Below are positions 1-5,794 of a DNA stretch of 7,593 bases, one piece after another. The number at the start of each line of letters is the position of its first letter. Position 1 is the first letter of the stretch. A program made the position numbers and the translations under genes. The notes under the pieces were generated by a model. That model saw only the letters and a program-made list of their open reading frames with translations. It was not told the origin of the DNA and ran no database searches. The stretch is from Parelusimicrobium sp031549165 (lineage in GTDB: Bacteria > Elusimicrobiota > Elusimicrobia > Elusimicrobiales > Elusimicrobiaceae), in contig JAVBQE010000092.1 in assembly GCA_031549165.1 (NCBI GenBank), positions 1 through 7,593 of the forward strand. Direction: 5' to 3'.

Positions 1-1553
1 TCGGGCTTAAAGTCTTTGGGCGTGTCCATTAAAGACAGCTTGATAACAAGCTCTTTGGGCGCGTCATCTTTTGCGCACAAAGCTTGCGCCATGTCTTCTA
101 AAACCGGGTTTTCTTCCAGCTCCGTTTTCATGGTTTTGTAAAGAGAAAAGAGACCTTTATTTTCAAATTTGTCTGCTGTTAATTCCAGCTCTTTTACATA
201 GCGCGGGCTTTTTAAAAGCCAGGATATTAAATATTCTTCGTCTAAAAAACTAGGAGCCTTTACCAACGGCGCGCCGGTGTGTTTAGCCGGGTTTTTAAGC
301 TGCGCGCGCAACAGCTGCTCATCTAAATGCAATCTTTCCGCCACGGTTTTTGTCCACTCGGCCTTCACAATGGGGTCCGGCTGTTTTTGCACTACTTCCA
401 TCAGCTCGGCTGCCGCAGCGCTCTTTTCCTGCGGGCTCATTTTAAAAGGGTCTTTAGCGATAATATCGGCGCGAAATGTGATGATGTCCACCGCGTTTTT
501 TATAACTTCGTCAAACTTTTCTTTGCCGTGCTGCGCCACATACTCGTCCGGGTCCAGCCCGCCGGGAAGTGAGGCCACTTTTACAAATAAACCCTGCTCT
601 ATCAAAATTACCGCCGTACGAAGCGATGCCTTTATGCCGGCCGCATCCGGGTCAAATAAAATTACTGCGTTATCTGTATATTTTTTTAAAAGTTTAGCGT
701 GCGTTTCGGCAAATGATGTGCCCAGCGGCGCCACGCAGTTTTCAATACCTGCCTGCATGCAGCCCACCACGTCCATATAACCTTCAAATAAAAGGGCAAA
801 GCCGTCGCGGCGTATCGCAGGCCCTGCAAAGTTAAGCCCGTACAAAACTTTGCTTTTGGAAAATAACATTGTTTCGGGCGAGTTTAAATATTTAGGCTCG
901 CCCTCGCCTACCATGCGCCCGCCGAAACCCACGGTGTCGCCTCTGTGGTTTATTATCGGGAACATCAGGCGCGAACGGAAATAGTCTTTAAGCGGCGAAT
1001 ACCCGCCGCCGAGGCCGAGTTCTTTTAAAAGGGGCTCGTTAAAGCCTGCGCGCACGGCGGCTTTACAAAGGCCCGCCACGTCTGTCGGCGTTGCGCCTAT
1101 TTGAAATTTTTCTGCTGTTTCTTTAGTGAGGTCCCTGCTTTTTAAATATTCGCGGATTGCAGTGCCGTCTGAAGACATTAAAACTTTGTGGTAAAACTCA
1201 CGTGCAAAGTCCATGCATTTACGCGCGGCTTGGCGCTTTATATCGTCGCCGCTCATATTTTCCGTGCGCTCCCATTTTACGCCGGCGCGCTCTGCAAGCT
1301 TTTGCGCAGCTTCGGTGAAAGATAAATTCTCGGCTTTCATTACAAAGGTAATAAGGTCGCCCCCGGTTTGGCAGCCGAAGCAGTAGAACATGCCTTTGTC
1401 GGGAGAGACGGTAAAAGACGGCGTGCGCTCAGAATGGAACGGGCAGCAGCCTTTAAAAAGGCGGCCTGCGCGCTTCAACGTGGGCACATGTTCTCTAACG
1501 ATATCAACAATATCTAGTTTGTCTTTTATTTGTTCTACTAAGTTTTCTTTCAT
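1..1553 (-). CDS. dnaG: DNA primase DnaG (3' end cut off by the window edge)
   Basis: DnaG makes the RNA primers for replication at the fork, working with the replicative helicase. My translation gives 517 residues before the left edge; the family is usually about 580-620, so most of the protein is present and only the end of the C-terminal helicase-binding domain is missing. The N-terminal CHC2 zinc finger is intact (C37, H40, C58, C61, in the contexts CPFHSERTPSF and FYCFGCQTGGD). The catalytic core has the basic/NSPET region at about 219-240 (KYLNSPET, then KVLYGL) and a TOPRIM fold with the glutamate in EGYMDVV (E257) and acidic pair in LFDPDAAG (D301, D303), followed by PGGLDPDEYV. The ATG at 1553 is the only credible start because an in-frame TAA lies 4-6 bases upstream; no Shine-Dalgarno sequence is visible. 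It lies downstream of rpsU as in the macromolecular synthesis operon; rpoD would be expected beyond the left edge. Identity is very secure. Confidence 0.97.
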   Translation of the reverse strand, partial: MKENLVEQIKDKLDIVDIVREHVPTLKRAGRLFKGCCPFHSERTPSFTVSPDKGMFYCFGCQTGGDLITFVMKAENLSFTEAAQKLAERAGVKWERTENMSGDDIKRQAARKCMDFAREFYHKVLMSSDGTAIREYLKSRDLTKETAEKFQIGATPTDVAGLCKAAVRAGFNEPLLKELGLGGGYSPLKDYFRSRLMFPIINHRGDTVGFGGRMVGEGEPKYLNSPETMLFSKSKVLYGLNFAGPAIRRDGFALLFEGYMDVVGCMQAGIENCVAPLGTSFAETHAKLLKKYTDNAVILFDPDAAGIKASLRTAVILIEQGLFVKVASLPGGLDPDEYVAQHGKEKFDEVIKNAVDIITFRADIIAKDPFKMSPQEKSAAAAELMEVVQKQPDPIVKAEWTKTVAERLHLDEQLLRAQLKNPAKHTGAPLVKAPSFLDEEYLISWLLKSPRYVKELELTADKFENKGLFSLYKTMKTELEENPVLEDMAQALCAKDDAPKELVIKLSLMDTPKDFKP

Positions 1554-1564
1554 TTAATTAAAAT

Positions 1565-1720
1565 GTTGTCATTCTCAGGACCGTTTTTGGCCCTGGAAAT
1601 CTATGTGCATGGCACATGTCATATCAAATGTTGTTACTAATGTTGATAGTAAAACTTTCAGTTTTACTGGATCCCCAAAACCATACTGGTTTTGAGGACG
1701 ATACGCATAACAATGACGAC
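1565..1720. repeat. Palindromic (MITE/REP-like) intergenic element with GTYGTCATT ends
   Basis: This stretch between dnaG and rpsU has near-matching inverted ends (gttgtcatt at 1565-1573, aatgacgac at 1712-1720, 8 of 9 pairing) and four successive hairpins. They are caggacc/ggccctg (1576-1582 with 1589-1595, one G-T pair), atgtgc/gcacat (1603-1608 with 1612-1617), agtaaaac/gttttact (1648-1655 with 1661-1668) and caaaacc/ggttttg (1676-1682 with 1688-1694). There is no coding potential of note. The layout is terminal inverted repeat, hairpin, AATCT, centre, GGATCC, hairpin, AATGAC, which resembles widely dispersed short palindromic elements of many bacteria. It shares its ends with the element at 4885-4979. 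It stops 11 bases before the dnaG start codon and so may have displaced the native leader of that gene. Mobility is inference; only the structure is seen. Confidence 0.7.
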
Positions 1721-1758
1721 AAAAGCCCTCCGTGTGGAGGGCTTTTGTTATGCGTATC
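1700..1758. repeat. Perfect 12-bp inverted arms flanking the rpsU terminator
   Basis: gatacgcataac at 1700-1711 is the exact reverse complement of gttatgcgtatc at 1747-1758. The right arm lies just after the rpsU stop codon; the left arm lies inside the right end of the palindromic element, just before its aatgacgac terminus. Together with the inner terminator stem (1721-1731 with 1736-1746) this gives a stem of 23 pairs interrupted only by a 9-base bulge, aatgacgac. Such a perfect short inverted copy could come from a template-switch event during replication, but that is inference. Confidence 0.75.
1719..1748 (-). terminator. Intrinsic terminator of rpsU (probably active in both directions)
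   Basis: A perfect 13-bp stem (acaaaagccctcc at 1719-1731 with ggagggcttttgt at 1736-1748) with a four-base loop. Read on the minus strand it begins 12 bases after the rpsU stop and ends in CTTTTGT, a short U-tract preceded by a G+C-rich stem. The flanking A-run makes it symmetrical. It should limit read-through from rpsU into dnaG, so it probably sets the rpsU-to-dnaG expression ratio. Confidence 0.75.
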
Positions 1759-1760
1759 GA

Positions 1761-1955
1761 CTAAAAGCGTTTGCGTTTAGTTCTGCGGGCGCGCCTTTGC
1801 GCTTCTTCGGACTTAATTTTTCTCTTTACGCTCGGGGGCATATAGGTCTCACGTCTTTTAATTTCTCTAAGTATGCCGTTCTTCTCGCATTCGCGTTTAA
1901 AGCGTTTAAGAGCTTCTTCCAAATGTTCCGCGTCTCTTACTTTAACAAAAACCAT
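1761..1955 (-). CDS. rpsU: 30S ribosomal protein S21
   Basis: S21 is a small basic protein of the 30S subunit platform, near the 3' end of 16S rRNA, involved in mRNA selection at initiation. The 64-residue product has the family pattern: an N-terminal MVFVKVRDAEHLEEALKRFK segment, then a basic helix with ILREIKRRETYMPPSVKRK (residues 28-46), and a C-terminal tail rich in Arg and Lys ending KRKRF. Length is normal for the family (about 58-71). The ATG at 1955 has a strong ribosome binding site eight bases upstream. It has its own promoter directly upstream and a strong terminator directly downstream, so although it lies next to dnaG it looks largely transcribed as a separate, highly expressed unit. 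Confidence 0.96.
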   Translation of the reverse strand: MVFVKVRDAEHLEEALKRFKRECEKNGILREIKRRETYMPPSVKRKIKSEEAQRRARRTKRKRF

Positions 1956-1963
1956 TGTTTACT

Positions 1964-1972
1964 TCACCACCT
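1964..1972 (-). promoter_or_regulatory. Ribosome binding site of rpsU
   Basis: AGGTGGTGA on the minus strand, eight bases before the ATG at 1955. It is the clearest Shine-Dalgarno sequence on the minus strand of this window and contrasts with dnaG and the HIT gene, which have none that is convincing. Confidence 0.75.
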
Positions 1973-1983
1973 TTACTTTAATA

Positions 1984-2011
1984 AGTATAAAAGAATAAAA
2001 AAAAATTTCAA
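1984..2011 (-). promoter_or_regulatory. Sigma-70-type promoter of rpsU
   Basis: On the minus strand, TTGAAA (2006-2011) is followed after 16 bp of very T-rich spacer by TATACT (1984-1989), giving an expected start of transcription near 1977, about 22 bases before the rpsU start codon. The -35 box begins only four bases after the stop codon of the membrane-protein gene. A weak imperfect hairpin (aagaggc with gcccctt) followed after four bases by a T-run overlaps it and could act as a poor terminator for that upstream gene. Confidence 0.7.
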
Positions 2012-2015
2012 GGGG

Positions 2016-2723
2016 CTATTTTGCCTCTTCCTGTATATTATAGCTTTTATTCAGTATAAAAAACAATGTCGCATATAAAGGCAAAAGTAATGCTTCCGTC
2101 ACAGCACCGTCGCCTTGAATTAAAACAGTTTTTAAAAATGGCTCCTTTATATTCAGTTTGTATTGTATAAATAGCAATAATGCAGAAAGTATAAATGCTG
2201 ATAAGAAAACAAAAAAACTACGCCTCCCACCGCGAAGCATCGCGGAGAAACCTGCACCTAATGAGGCGAATACCCCTTTCTTATTTATAATTATTTCCTG
2301 TATGGACAAGCTGCTCCACAGGAGCGCTGCACATGTTATAAAGGAAAGAAGCACGGAAAAGGCATTGGGTCGTGATGCGGCGGCTAAAATGATCTCTGCT
2401 CCAAAGTAAAGCCTGAGAATAAAAAATAAAGGTGCCCCCATTGCAAGAAAAAGTAAGAACAGCCCTATAGGTCTTAAATATTTGGCGCTACCCCAAACAA
2501 AATGATACTTTTCCCTTTTTAAAATACTGTTGATATATTCATAGGAAAAAACAGTGGCAAACAAAGTAAGTACACTGAGGGAAAGAGAGAGGATTTGTGT
2601 TAGCCAGCTCCGCCCCTGCGGTTGTATATTTACATTTTGGATGCCTAAAAAAGCAAATAAAAGGAAAATTATCCAGGCACCTTTTTTGAACGCAACGAAG
2701 TAATTGTTTAGTAGTTCTTTCAT
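2016..2723 (-). CDS. Hypothetical multi-pass membrane protein (six predicted helices)
   Basis: I do not recognise the family. The 235-residue product is strongly hydrophobic, with likely membrane segments at about 14-31, 41-62, 84-106, 121-144, 168-188 and 205-226, and basic patches between them (for example 69-74 and 163-168, RGGRRS) that fit cytoplasmic loops. There is no signal peptide cleavage site, no cysteine pair and no recognisable catalytic motif. Its ATG lies four bases after the stop codon of the HIT gene, so the two are almost certainly co-transcribed; a Shine-Dalgarno sequence is not obvious and translation may be coupled. A membrane domain of unknown function, a transporter-like accessory protein or a stress-related membrane protein are all possible. 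That it is a real gene is well supported by its composition, length and close packing; its function is unknown. Confidence 0.8.
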   Translation of the reverse strand: MKELLNNYFVAFKKGAWIIFLLFAFLGIQNVNIQPQGRSWLTQILSLSLSVLTLFATVFSYEYINSILKREKYHFVWGSAKYLRPIGLFLLFLAMGAPLFFILRLYFGAEIILAAASRPNAFSVLLSFITCAALLWSSLSIQEIIINKKGVFASLGAGFSAMLRGGRRSFFVFLSAFILSALLLFIQYKLNIKEPFLKTVLIQGDGAVTEALLLPLYATLFFILNKSYNIQEEAK

Positions 2724-2727
2724 GAGG

Positions 2728-3066
2728 TTAGCCTGCGGGCCAGAGGAATCTTCTGCCGGCCATTAAGTGGTAGTGCAAATGGTCCACGCTTTGCCCTGCG
2801 CCGCGGCCGTTGTTGGTGACTACACGGTAATCCTTTAGCCCTAGCTCGCGCGCTATTTCTGCTATAGCAAGCTGCACTTTGCCCAAAATTTCCATATCCT
2901 CTGCTTTAGCTTCTGCTAAGCGGGAGATATGTTTTCTGGGGATAATAAGGATATGTGTGGGCGCTTGGGGGTTTAAATCCTTAAATGCCACCACGTCGTC
3001 AGTTTCATACACAAGGCGCGTTTCAATGCTGCCCTCTGCAATACCGCAAAATATACATTGGCTCAT
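2728..3066 (-). CDS. HIT family protein, HINT (HinT) branch nucleotide hydrolase
   Basis: HINT proteins are small cytosolic dimers that hydrolyse purine nucleoside phosphoramidates and acyl-adenylates. The product of 112 residues has the whole family pattern: N-terminal CIFCGI (C4, C7), AFKDLNPQAPTHILIIPRKHI at 27-47, the nucleotide-binding NNGRGAGQSVDH at 85-96, the histidine triad H96-L-H98-Y-H100, and the HINT-type end GRRFLWPAG. By family knowledge H98 is the nucleophile. I chose the ATG at 3066, which gives the standard MSQCIFC start; an upstream TTG at 3111 would add 15 residues and run into the palindrome, and is unlikely. It heads the minus-strand group and is followed four bases later by the membrane-protein gene. 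A TATAAT box just seven bases upstream suggests a very short or absent leader. Confidence 0.93.
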   Translation of the reverse strand: MSQCIFCGIAEGSIETRLVYETDDVVAFKDLNPQAPTHILIIPRKHISRLAEAKAEDMEILGKVQLAIAEIARELGLKDYRVVTNNGRGAGQSVDHLHYHLMAGRRFLWPAG

Positions 3067-3072
3067 GCTTCC

Positions 3073-3078
3073 ATTATA
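3073..3078 (-). promoter_or_regulatory. Candidate -10 box of the HIT gene, near-leaderless
   Basis: A perfect TATAAT on the minus strand lies six bases before the ATG at 3066 (TATAATGGAAGCATG). Transcription starting about seven bases after the box would begin at or next to the start codon. No convincing -35 box lies at the usual distance, which weakens the call. Confidence 0.5.
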
Positions 3079-3104
3079 CAAATTTTCCAACCTTCTCCCC
3101 TCGT

Positions 3105-3148
3105 GACACAATGGGGTCAGACCCCATTGTGTCAGGCTCCATTGTGTC
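3105..3148. repeat. 29-bp palindrome plus an extra half-site (REP-like or operator)
   Basis: gacacaatggggtc (3105-3118) and gaccccattgtgtc (3120-3133) are perfect inverted arms around a single central A. A third half-site, ccattgtgtc, follows at 3139-3148 as a direct repeat of 3124-3133 at 15-bp spacing. It lies between two divergent promoters, 26 bp from the HIT -10 box and about 44 bp from the extended -10 of the dehydrogenase operon. From memory, palindromes built on GGGGTCAGACCCC recur as REP-like sequences in many bacterial genomes, which favours a dispersed element; a regulator-binding site is the alternative. Confidence 0.7.
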
Positions 3149-3191
3149 GGGGAAGCGCTTGAGCTAAATACAGTTTTGCACGCAATTAAAT

Positions 3192-3200
3192 TGATATAAT
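3192..3200 (+). promoter_or_regulatory. Extended -10 promoter of the acyl-CoA dehydrogenase operon
   Basis: tgatataat matches the extended -10 consensus TGnTATAAT exactly, with expected transcription start near 3207. No good -35 box is present (a partial tttgca at 3175-3180 is too close), as is usual for extended -10 promoters. It sits at the left end of an alternating AT tract (3194-3212) that should melt easily. Confidence 0.6.
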
Positions 3201-3221
3201 ATATATATATATTTTTAAAAT

Positions 3222-3227
3222 GGAGAA
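3222..3227 (+). promoter_or_regulatory. Ribosome binding site deciding the dehydrogenase start
   Basis: ggagaa lies 10 bases before the ATG at 3238. The alternative ATG at 3220 overlaps this site and has only A/T-rich sequence upstream, so the ATG at 3238 is preferred. Confidence 0.55.
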
Positions 3228-3237
3228 TTATTCCCTT

Positions 3238-4878
3238 ATGGCAAAAATAGACACCGTCACCAGGAACTTGATGTTGGACAGCCTAAAGCATTACGCTCAA
3301 GACAACATTTCCTTTGACTTTATTCGCGAACACGACGCAAAAAACGAAATACCCCTTCCTTTACTTAAAGATATGTATGACCCTAAAATCCTAGGCGTAC
3401 ATTTACTCCTAATCCCCGTAGAATACGGCGGCGTAGCCGGCAGCACCACTGATATATATAGAGTGTGTGAAGAACTCGCCCGTATTGACTTAGGTATAGC
3501 CACCTCCGTATTTGCCACATTCCTCGGCTCGGACCCGCTTAACGTGGGCGGCACAGAGGCACAGAAGGCAAAATGGTTTGGCAAAATAGCCAAAGAACAG
3601 CTTTTAGTAGCTTATGGCGCCACGGAAGCAGACGCGGGCTCTGACCTCGTTTCCCTTCGCACACGCGCGGAACACGTGGTTGAAAACGGCAAAATTATCG
3701 GCTACAAAATTACGGGTTCTAAAATGTGGATTTCTAATGGCGGCGTGGCTGACATTTATACTGTTTTAGCCATTGCGCCCGGCGGACCGAGCTGGTTTGT
3801 AATGGAAAAGGACACCCCCGGTTTTACCCAGGACGCGCATGAAGATAAGCACGGCATCCGCCTGTCCAACACAGCGGGCCTTAGCTTTGACGAAGCTTTT
3901 GTACCGGCCGAAAATTTAATAGGCGGCGTAGAAGGGCAAGGTTTAGCGCAAGCGCAGGCCGTATTTGGCTACACCCGTTTAATGGTGGCAGCCTTTGGCC
4001 TTGGCGGCGGCGAAGCCGCAACCGAAATTGCCATCCAGTACGCCCAGCAGCGCATACAGGCAGGCACACCGCTTGTAGATAAGCAAGGTTACATGCTTAA
4101 GCTTATTACCCCGCACTATATTAAGTTTGAAGCCGCGCGCGCTTACATTGACACCGTGGCCAAAGCTTTAGACGACAATAACCACGGCATGGCCACCGAA
4201 GGCGCCATTGCCAAATATTTCGCCACCGAAGCCGGCGACAATGCTGCTGAAGACGCCATACAAGCTTTAGGCGGTTTCGGCTACACCAAAGAATTTGCTG
4301 TTGAAAAAATAAAGCGCGACGTTAAGATTACCTGCATTTACGAGGGTACTAACGAAATTATGGAAATGACCATATACCGCGGCCGCTGGCAGGAACACCT
4401 CAAAAGCCGCGGCGAATACTACATCAACATGTCTAAAGAAATGGACGCGGCGCACGCAAAGAACCCTAACGTGGGCGCGGACTCTATGTCCTTGGGTTTA
4501 AAAGCTTTAGCAAAAGTTTTAGAAGAGTGCAGAGTGCAGAAATTAACCCGCCACCAGTTTGTAACATTTAAACTGGGCGAACTTATTGCTTCTGCCGAAG
4601 TAGCCGCTAACTTCTGCAAAAAATGTGCTGACGGCGTGGTTACTGAAGGCAGCAGAATGGATTTGTCCACATTGTCCGCCATGTGCAGAGCGTTCGCGCG
4701 CGAAACCGCTTTTGACTTAGCCAGCAGAGGTTTAAAGTACGTCCTCGGCGCAGGCACGGGCAATGCGGCGGAGTTTAATACCGCTGTTAACTTAACGGCT
4801 ATTGAAGACAAGATGAGAGGGCTTATTGAAGACTCTGACATCGCTTCTGCAAAGCTAAAAGAAATTTTTAAGAAATAA
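3238..4878 (+). CDS. Acyl-CoA dehydrogenase with C-terminal extension
   Basis: FAD enzyme interconverting acyl-CoA and 2-enoyl-CoA, here paired with its electron partner EtfBA. The 546-residue product (552 if the ATG at 3220 is used) has an N-terminal helical domain, the first family signature AYGATEADAGSD at about 125-136, the flavin-contact WISNGG at 164-169, the second signature QALGGFGYTKEF with downstream IKRD at about 342-361, and IYEGTNEI with the probable catalytic base E369, the position used in medium- and short-chain enzymes. The core ends near residue 385; about 160 further residues form a mostly helical extension absent from Bcd and MCAD (about 380 residues) and reminiscent in length of VLCAD/ACAD9-type enzymes. 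The substrate cannot be told from sequence. It is first in the operon; etfB follows after 127 bp that contain a palindromic element. In an anaerobe it may work as an enoyl-CoA reductase rather than a dehydrogenase. Confidence 0.93.
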   Translation: MAKIDTVTRNLMLDSLKHYAQDNISFDFIREHDAKNEIPLPLLKDMYDPKILGVHLLLIPVEYGGVAGSTTDIYRVCEELARIDLGIATSVFATFLGSDPLNVGGTEAQKAKWFGKIAKEQLLVAYGATEADAGSDLVSLRTRAEHVVENGKIIGYKITGSKMWISNGGVADIYTVLAIAPGGPSWFVMEKDTPGFTQDAHEDKHGIRLSNTAGLSFDEAFVPAENLIGGVEGQGLAQAQAVFGYTRLMVAAFGLGGGEAATEIAIQYAQQRIQAGTPLVDKQGYMLKLITPHYIKFEAARAYIDTVAKALDDNNHGMATEGAIAKYFATEAGDNAAEDAIQALGGFGYTKEFAVEKIKRDVKITCIYEGTNEIMEMTIYRGRWQEHLKSRGEYYINMSKEMDAAHAKNPNVGADSMSLGLKALAKVLEECRVQKLTRHQFVTFKLGELIASAEVAANFCKKCADGVVTEGSRMDLSTLSAMCRAFARETAFDLASRGLKYVLGAGTGNAAEFNTAVNLTAIEDKMRGLIEDSDIASAKLKEIFKK

Positions 4879-4884
4879 AAAAGT

Positions 4885-4979
4885 GTCGTCATTGCGAGCG
4901 AAGCGCGGCAATCTCCCGCTTATTCGCCGCAAAGCAGTAAGAGGGAGATTGTCGCGGCTTTCAGCCTCGCAATGACGAC
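4885..4979. repeat. 95-bp palindromic (MITE/REP-like) element inside the acd-etf operon
   Basis: Perfect 14-bp terminal inverted repeats, gtcgtcattgcgag (4885-4898) and ctcgcaatgacgac (4966-4979), enclose second inverted arms gcggcaatctccc (4905-4917) and gggagattgtcgc (4943-4955) with one G-T pair. The right half can also fold alone (attg 4948-4951 with caat 4970-4973, and ggct with agcc around loop 4960-4962), and the left half can fold by attgc with gcaat, so it may be a cruciform or one long hairpin. It begins six bases after the dehydrogenase stop codon and ends 26 bases before etfB. GTCATTGCGAG...GCAATCTCCC sequences are, from memory, common dispersed repeats in many bacterial genomes. 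In the mRNA it would form a large hairpin that could protect or separate the two parts of the transcript. Confidence 0.85.
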
Positions 4980-5005
4980 TATATATAGATTTAAGAGGAA
5001 AAATT

Positions 5006-5794
5006 ATGAACATCGTAGTTTGCATAAAACAAGTTCCTGACTCTACGCAGGTTAAAGTAGATCCCAAAACAGGCACATTAATAAGAGCTGGCGTACCCAG
5101 CATTTTAAACCCGTACGACCACTTTGCCCTTGAACAAGCTTTAAAAATTAAGGCCAAAACGGGTGCTGTAGTAACAGTAATTTCCATGGGTCCGCCGCAG
5201 GCTGTGGCAGTTATCCGCCTGGCATTAGCGCTCGGCGCAGACAGAGGCATTTTACTCTCAGACCGCGCTTTTGCAGGCTCCGACACATGGGCAACATCAT
5301 ACGCATTAGCACAGGCAATGAAGAAGATTGGCAAGACGGACCTTATTATCTGCGGCCAAATGGCCATTGACGGAGACACCGCGCAGACAGGCCCTGGCAT
5401 TGCTTTCCACTTAGACATACCGCAGATAACATTCTGCACAGATGTTGACAGCGACGGCAGAGTGGTAAGAGTTAAAAAACTTATTGAAGGCGGACATCAG
5501 GACATGGAAGCTAATTTGCCCGCGCTTATCACCACCACAATGCCTTTTGACTATAAGGCCAAATATCCGTCCTTTTTAGCCGCGTACAACGCGCAAGATA
5601 AAAAGAGCGAAGTATGGTCCGCCGCCGACGTTAATGCTGATCCTAAGAAACTCGGTTTAGAAGGCTCGCCCACGCGCGTGGGCCGCATTTTCCCGCCGCC
5701 AGCAAGAGCTAAGGGCGACGTGTACAGCGGCACTGCCGGCGAACTGGCTGAGCGCATGATAAACATTTTGAAACAGGAGAGCTTGATTAAATGA
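5006..5794 (+). CDS. etfB: Electron transfer flavoprotein, beta subunit
   Basis: EtfB forms the heterodimer with EtfA that carries electrons between acyl-CoA dehydrogenase and other carriers. The 262-residue product (normal length) opens with MNIVVCIKQVPD, has NPYDHFALEQAL at 35-46, and the nucleotide-binding loop CGQMAIDGDTAQTGP at 116-130, which binds AMP in mitochondrial-type ETF and a second FAD in bifurcating ETF. The C-terminal LGLEGSPTRVGRIFPPPAR (216-234) is the form I associate with ETFs of anaerobes such as clostridial Bcd-Etf and Car complexes. A clear ribosome binding site, AGAGGAA at 4994-5000, precedes the ATG by five bases. The stop overlaps the etfA start (ATGA, 5791-5794), so translation of the two is coupled and equimolar. 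Confidence 0.95.
   Translation: MNIVVCIKQVPDSTQVKVDPKTGTLIRAGVPSILNPYDHFALEQALKIKAKTGAVVTVISMGPPQAVAVIRLALALGADRGILLSDRAFAGSDTWATSYALAQAMKKIGKTDLIICGQMAIDGDTAQTGPGIAFHLDIPQITFCTDVDSDGRVVRVKKLIEGGHQDMEANLPALITTTMPFDYKAKYPSFLAAYNAQDKKSEVWSAADVNADPKKLGLEGSPTRVGRIFPPPARAKGDVYSGTAGELAERMINILKQESLIK

Noticed and set aside
277..780. Open frame on the plus strand opposite dnaG (167 codons), and similar ones at 71-253 and 327-572
   Set aside because: They lie antisense to the dnaG reading frame, which has unmistakable primase motifs; they are shadows.
1565..1720. Riboswitch or ribosomal-protein leader for dnaG
   Set aside because: The hairpins match the layout of a dispersed palindromic element with inverted ends, and I recognise no known riboswitch core.
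1692..2078. Plus-strand open frame of 128 codons across the rpsU region
   Set aside because: It covers rpsU, its promoter and terminator in antisense, starts inside the palindromic element and has no ribosome binding site.
3105..3148. CRISPR-like or tandem repeat reading of the repeated ccattgtgtc units
   Set aside because: There are only two direct copies and one inverted copy, with no spacers of regular length; the structure is a palindrome plus one half-site.
3220..3237. Upstream ATG for the acyl-CoA dehydrogenase
   Set aside because: It overlaps the ggagaa ribosome binding site and has no such site of its own; it would add only six residues. Not excluded.
4855..5439. Minus-strand open frame of 194 codons across the palindrome and etfB
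   Set aside because: Antisense to etfB and built partly from repeat sequence; no protein-like pattern or ribosome binding site.
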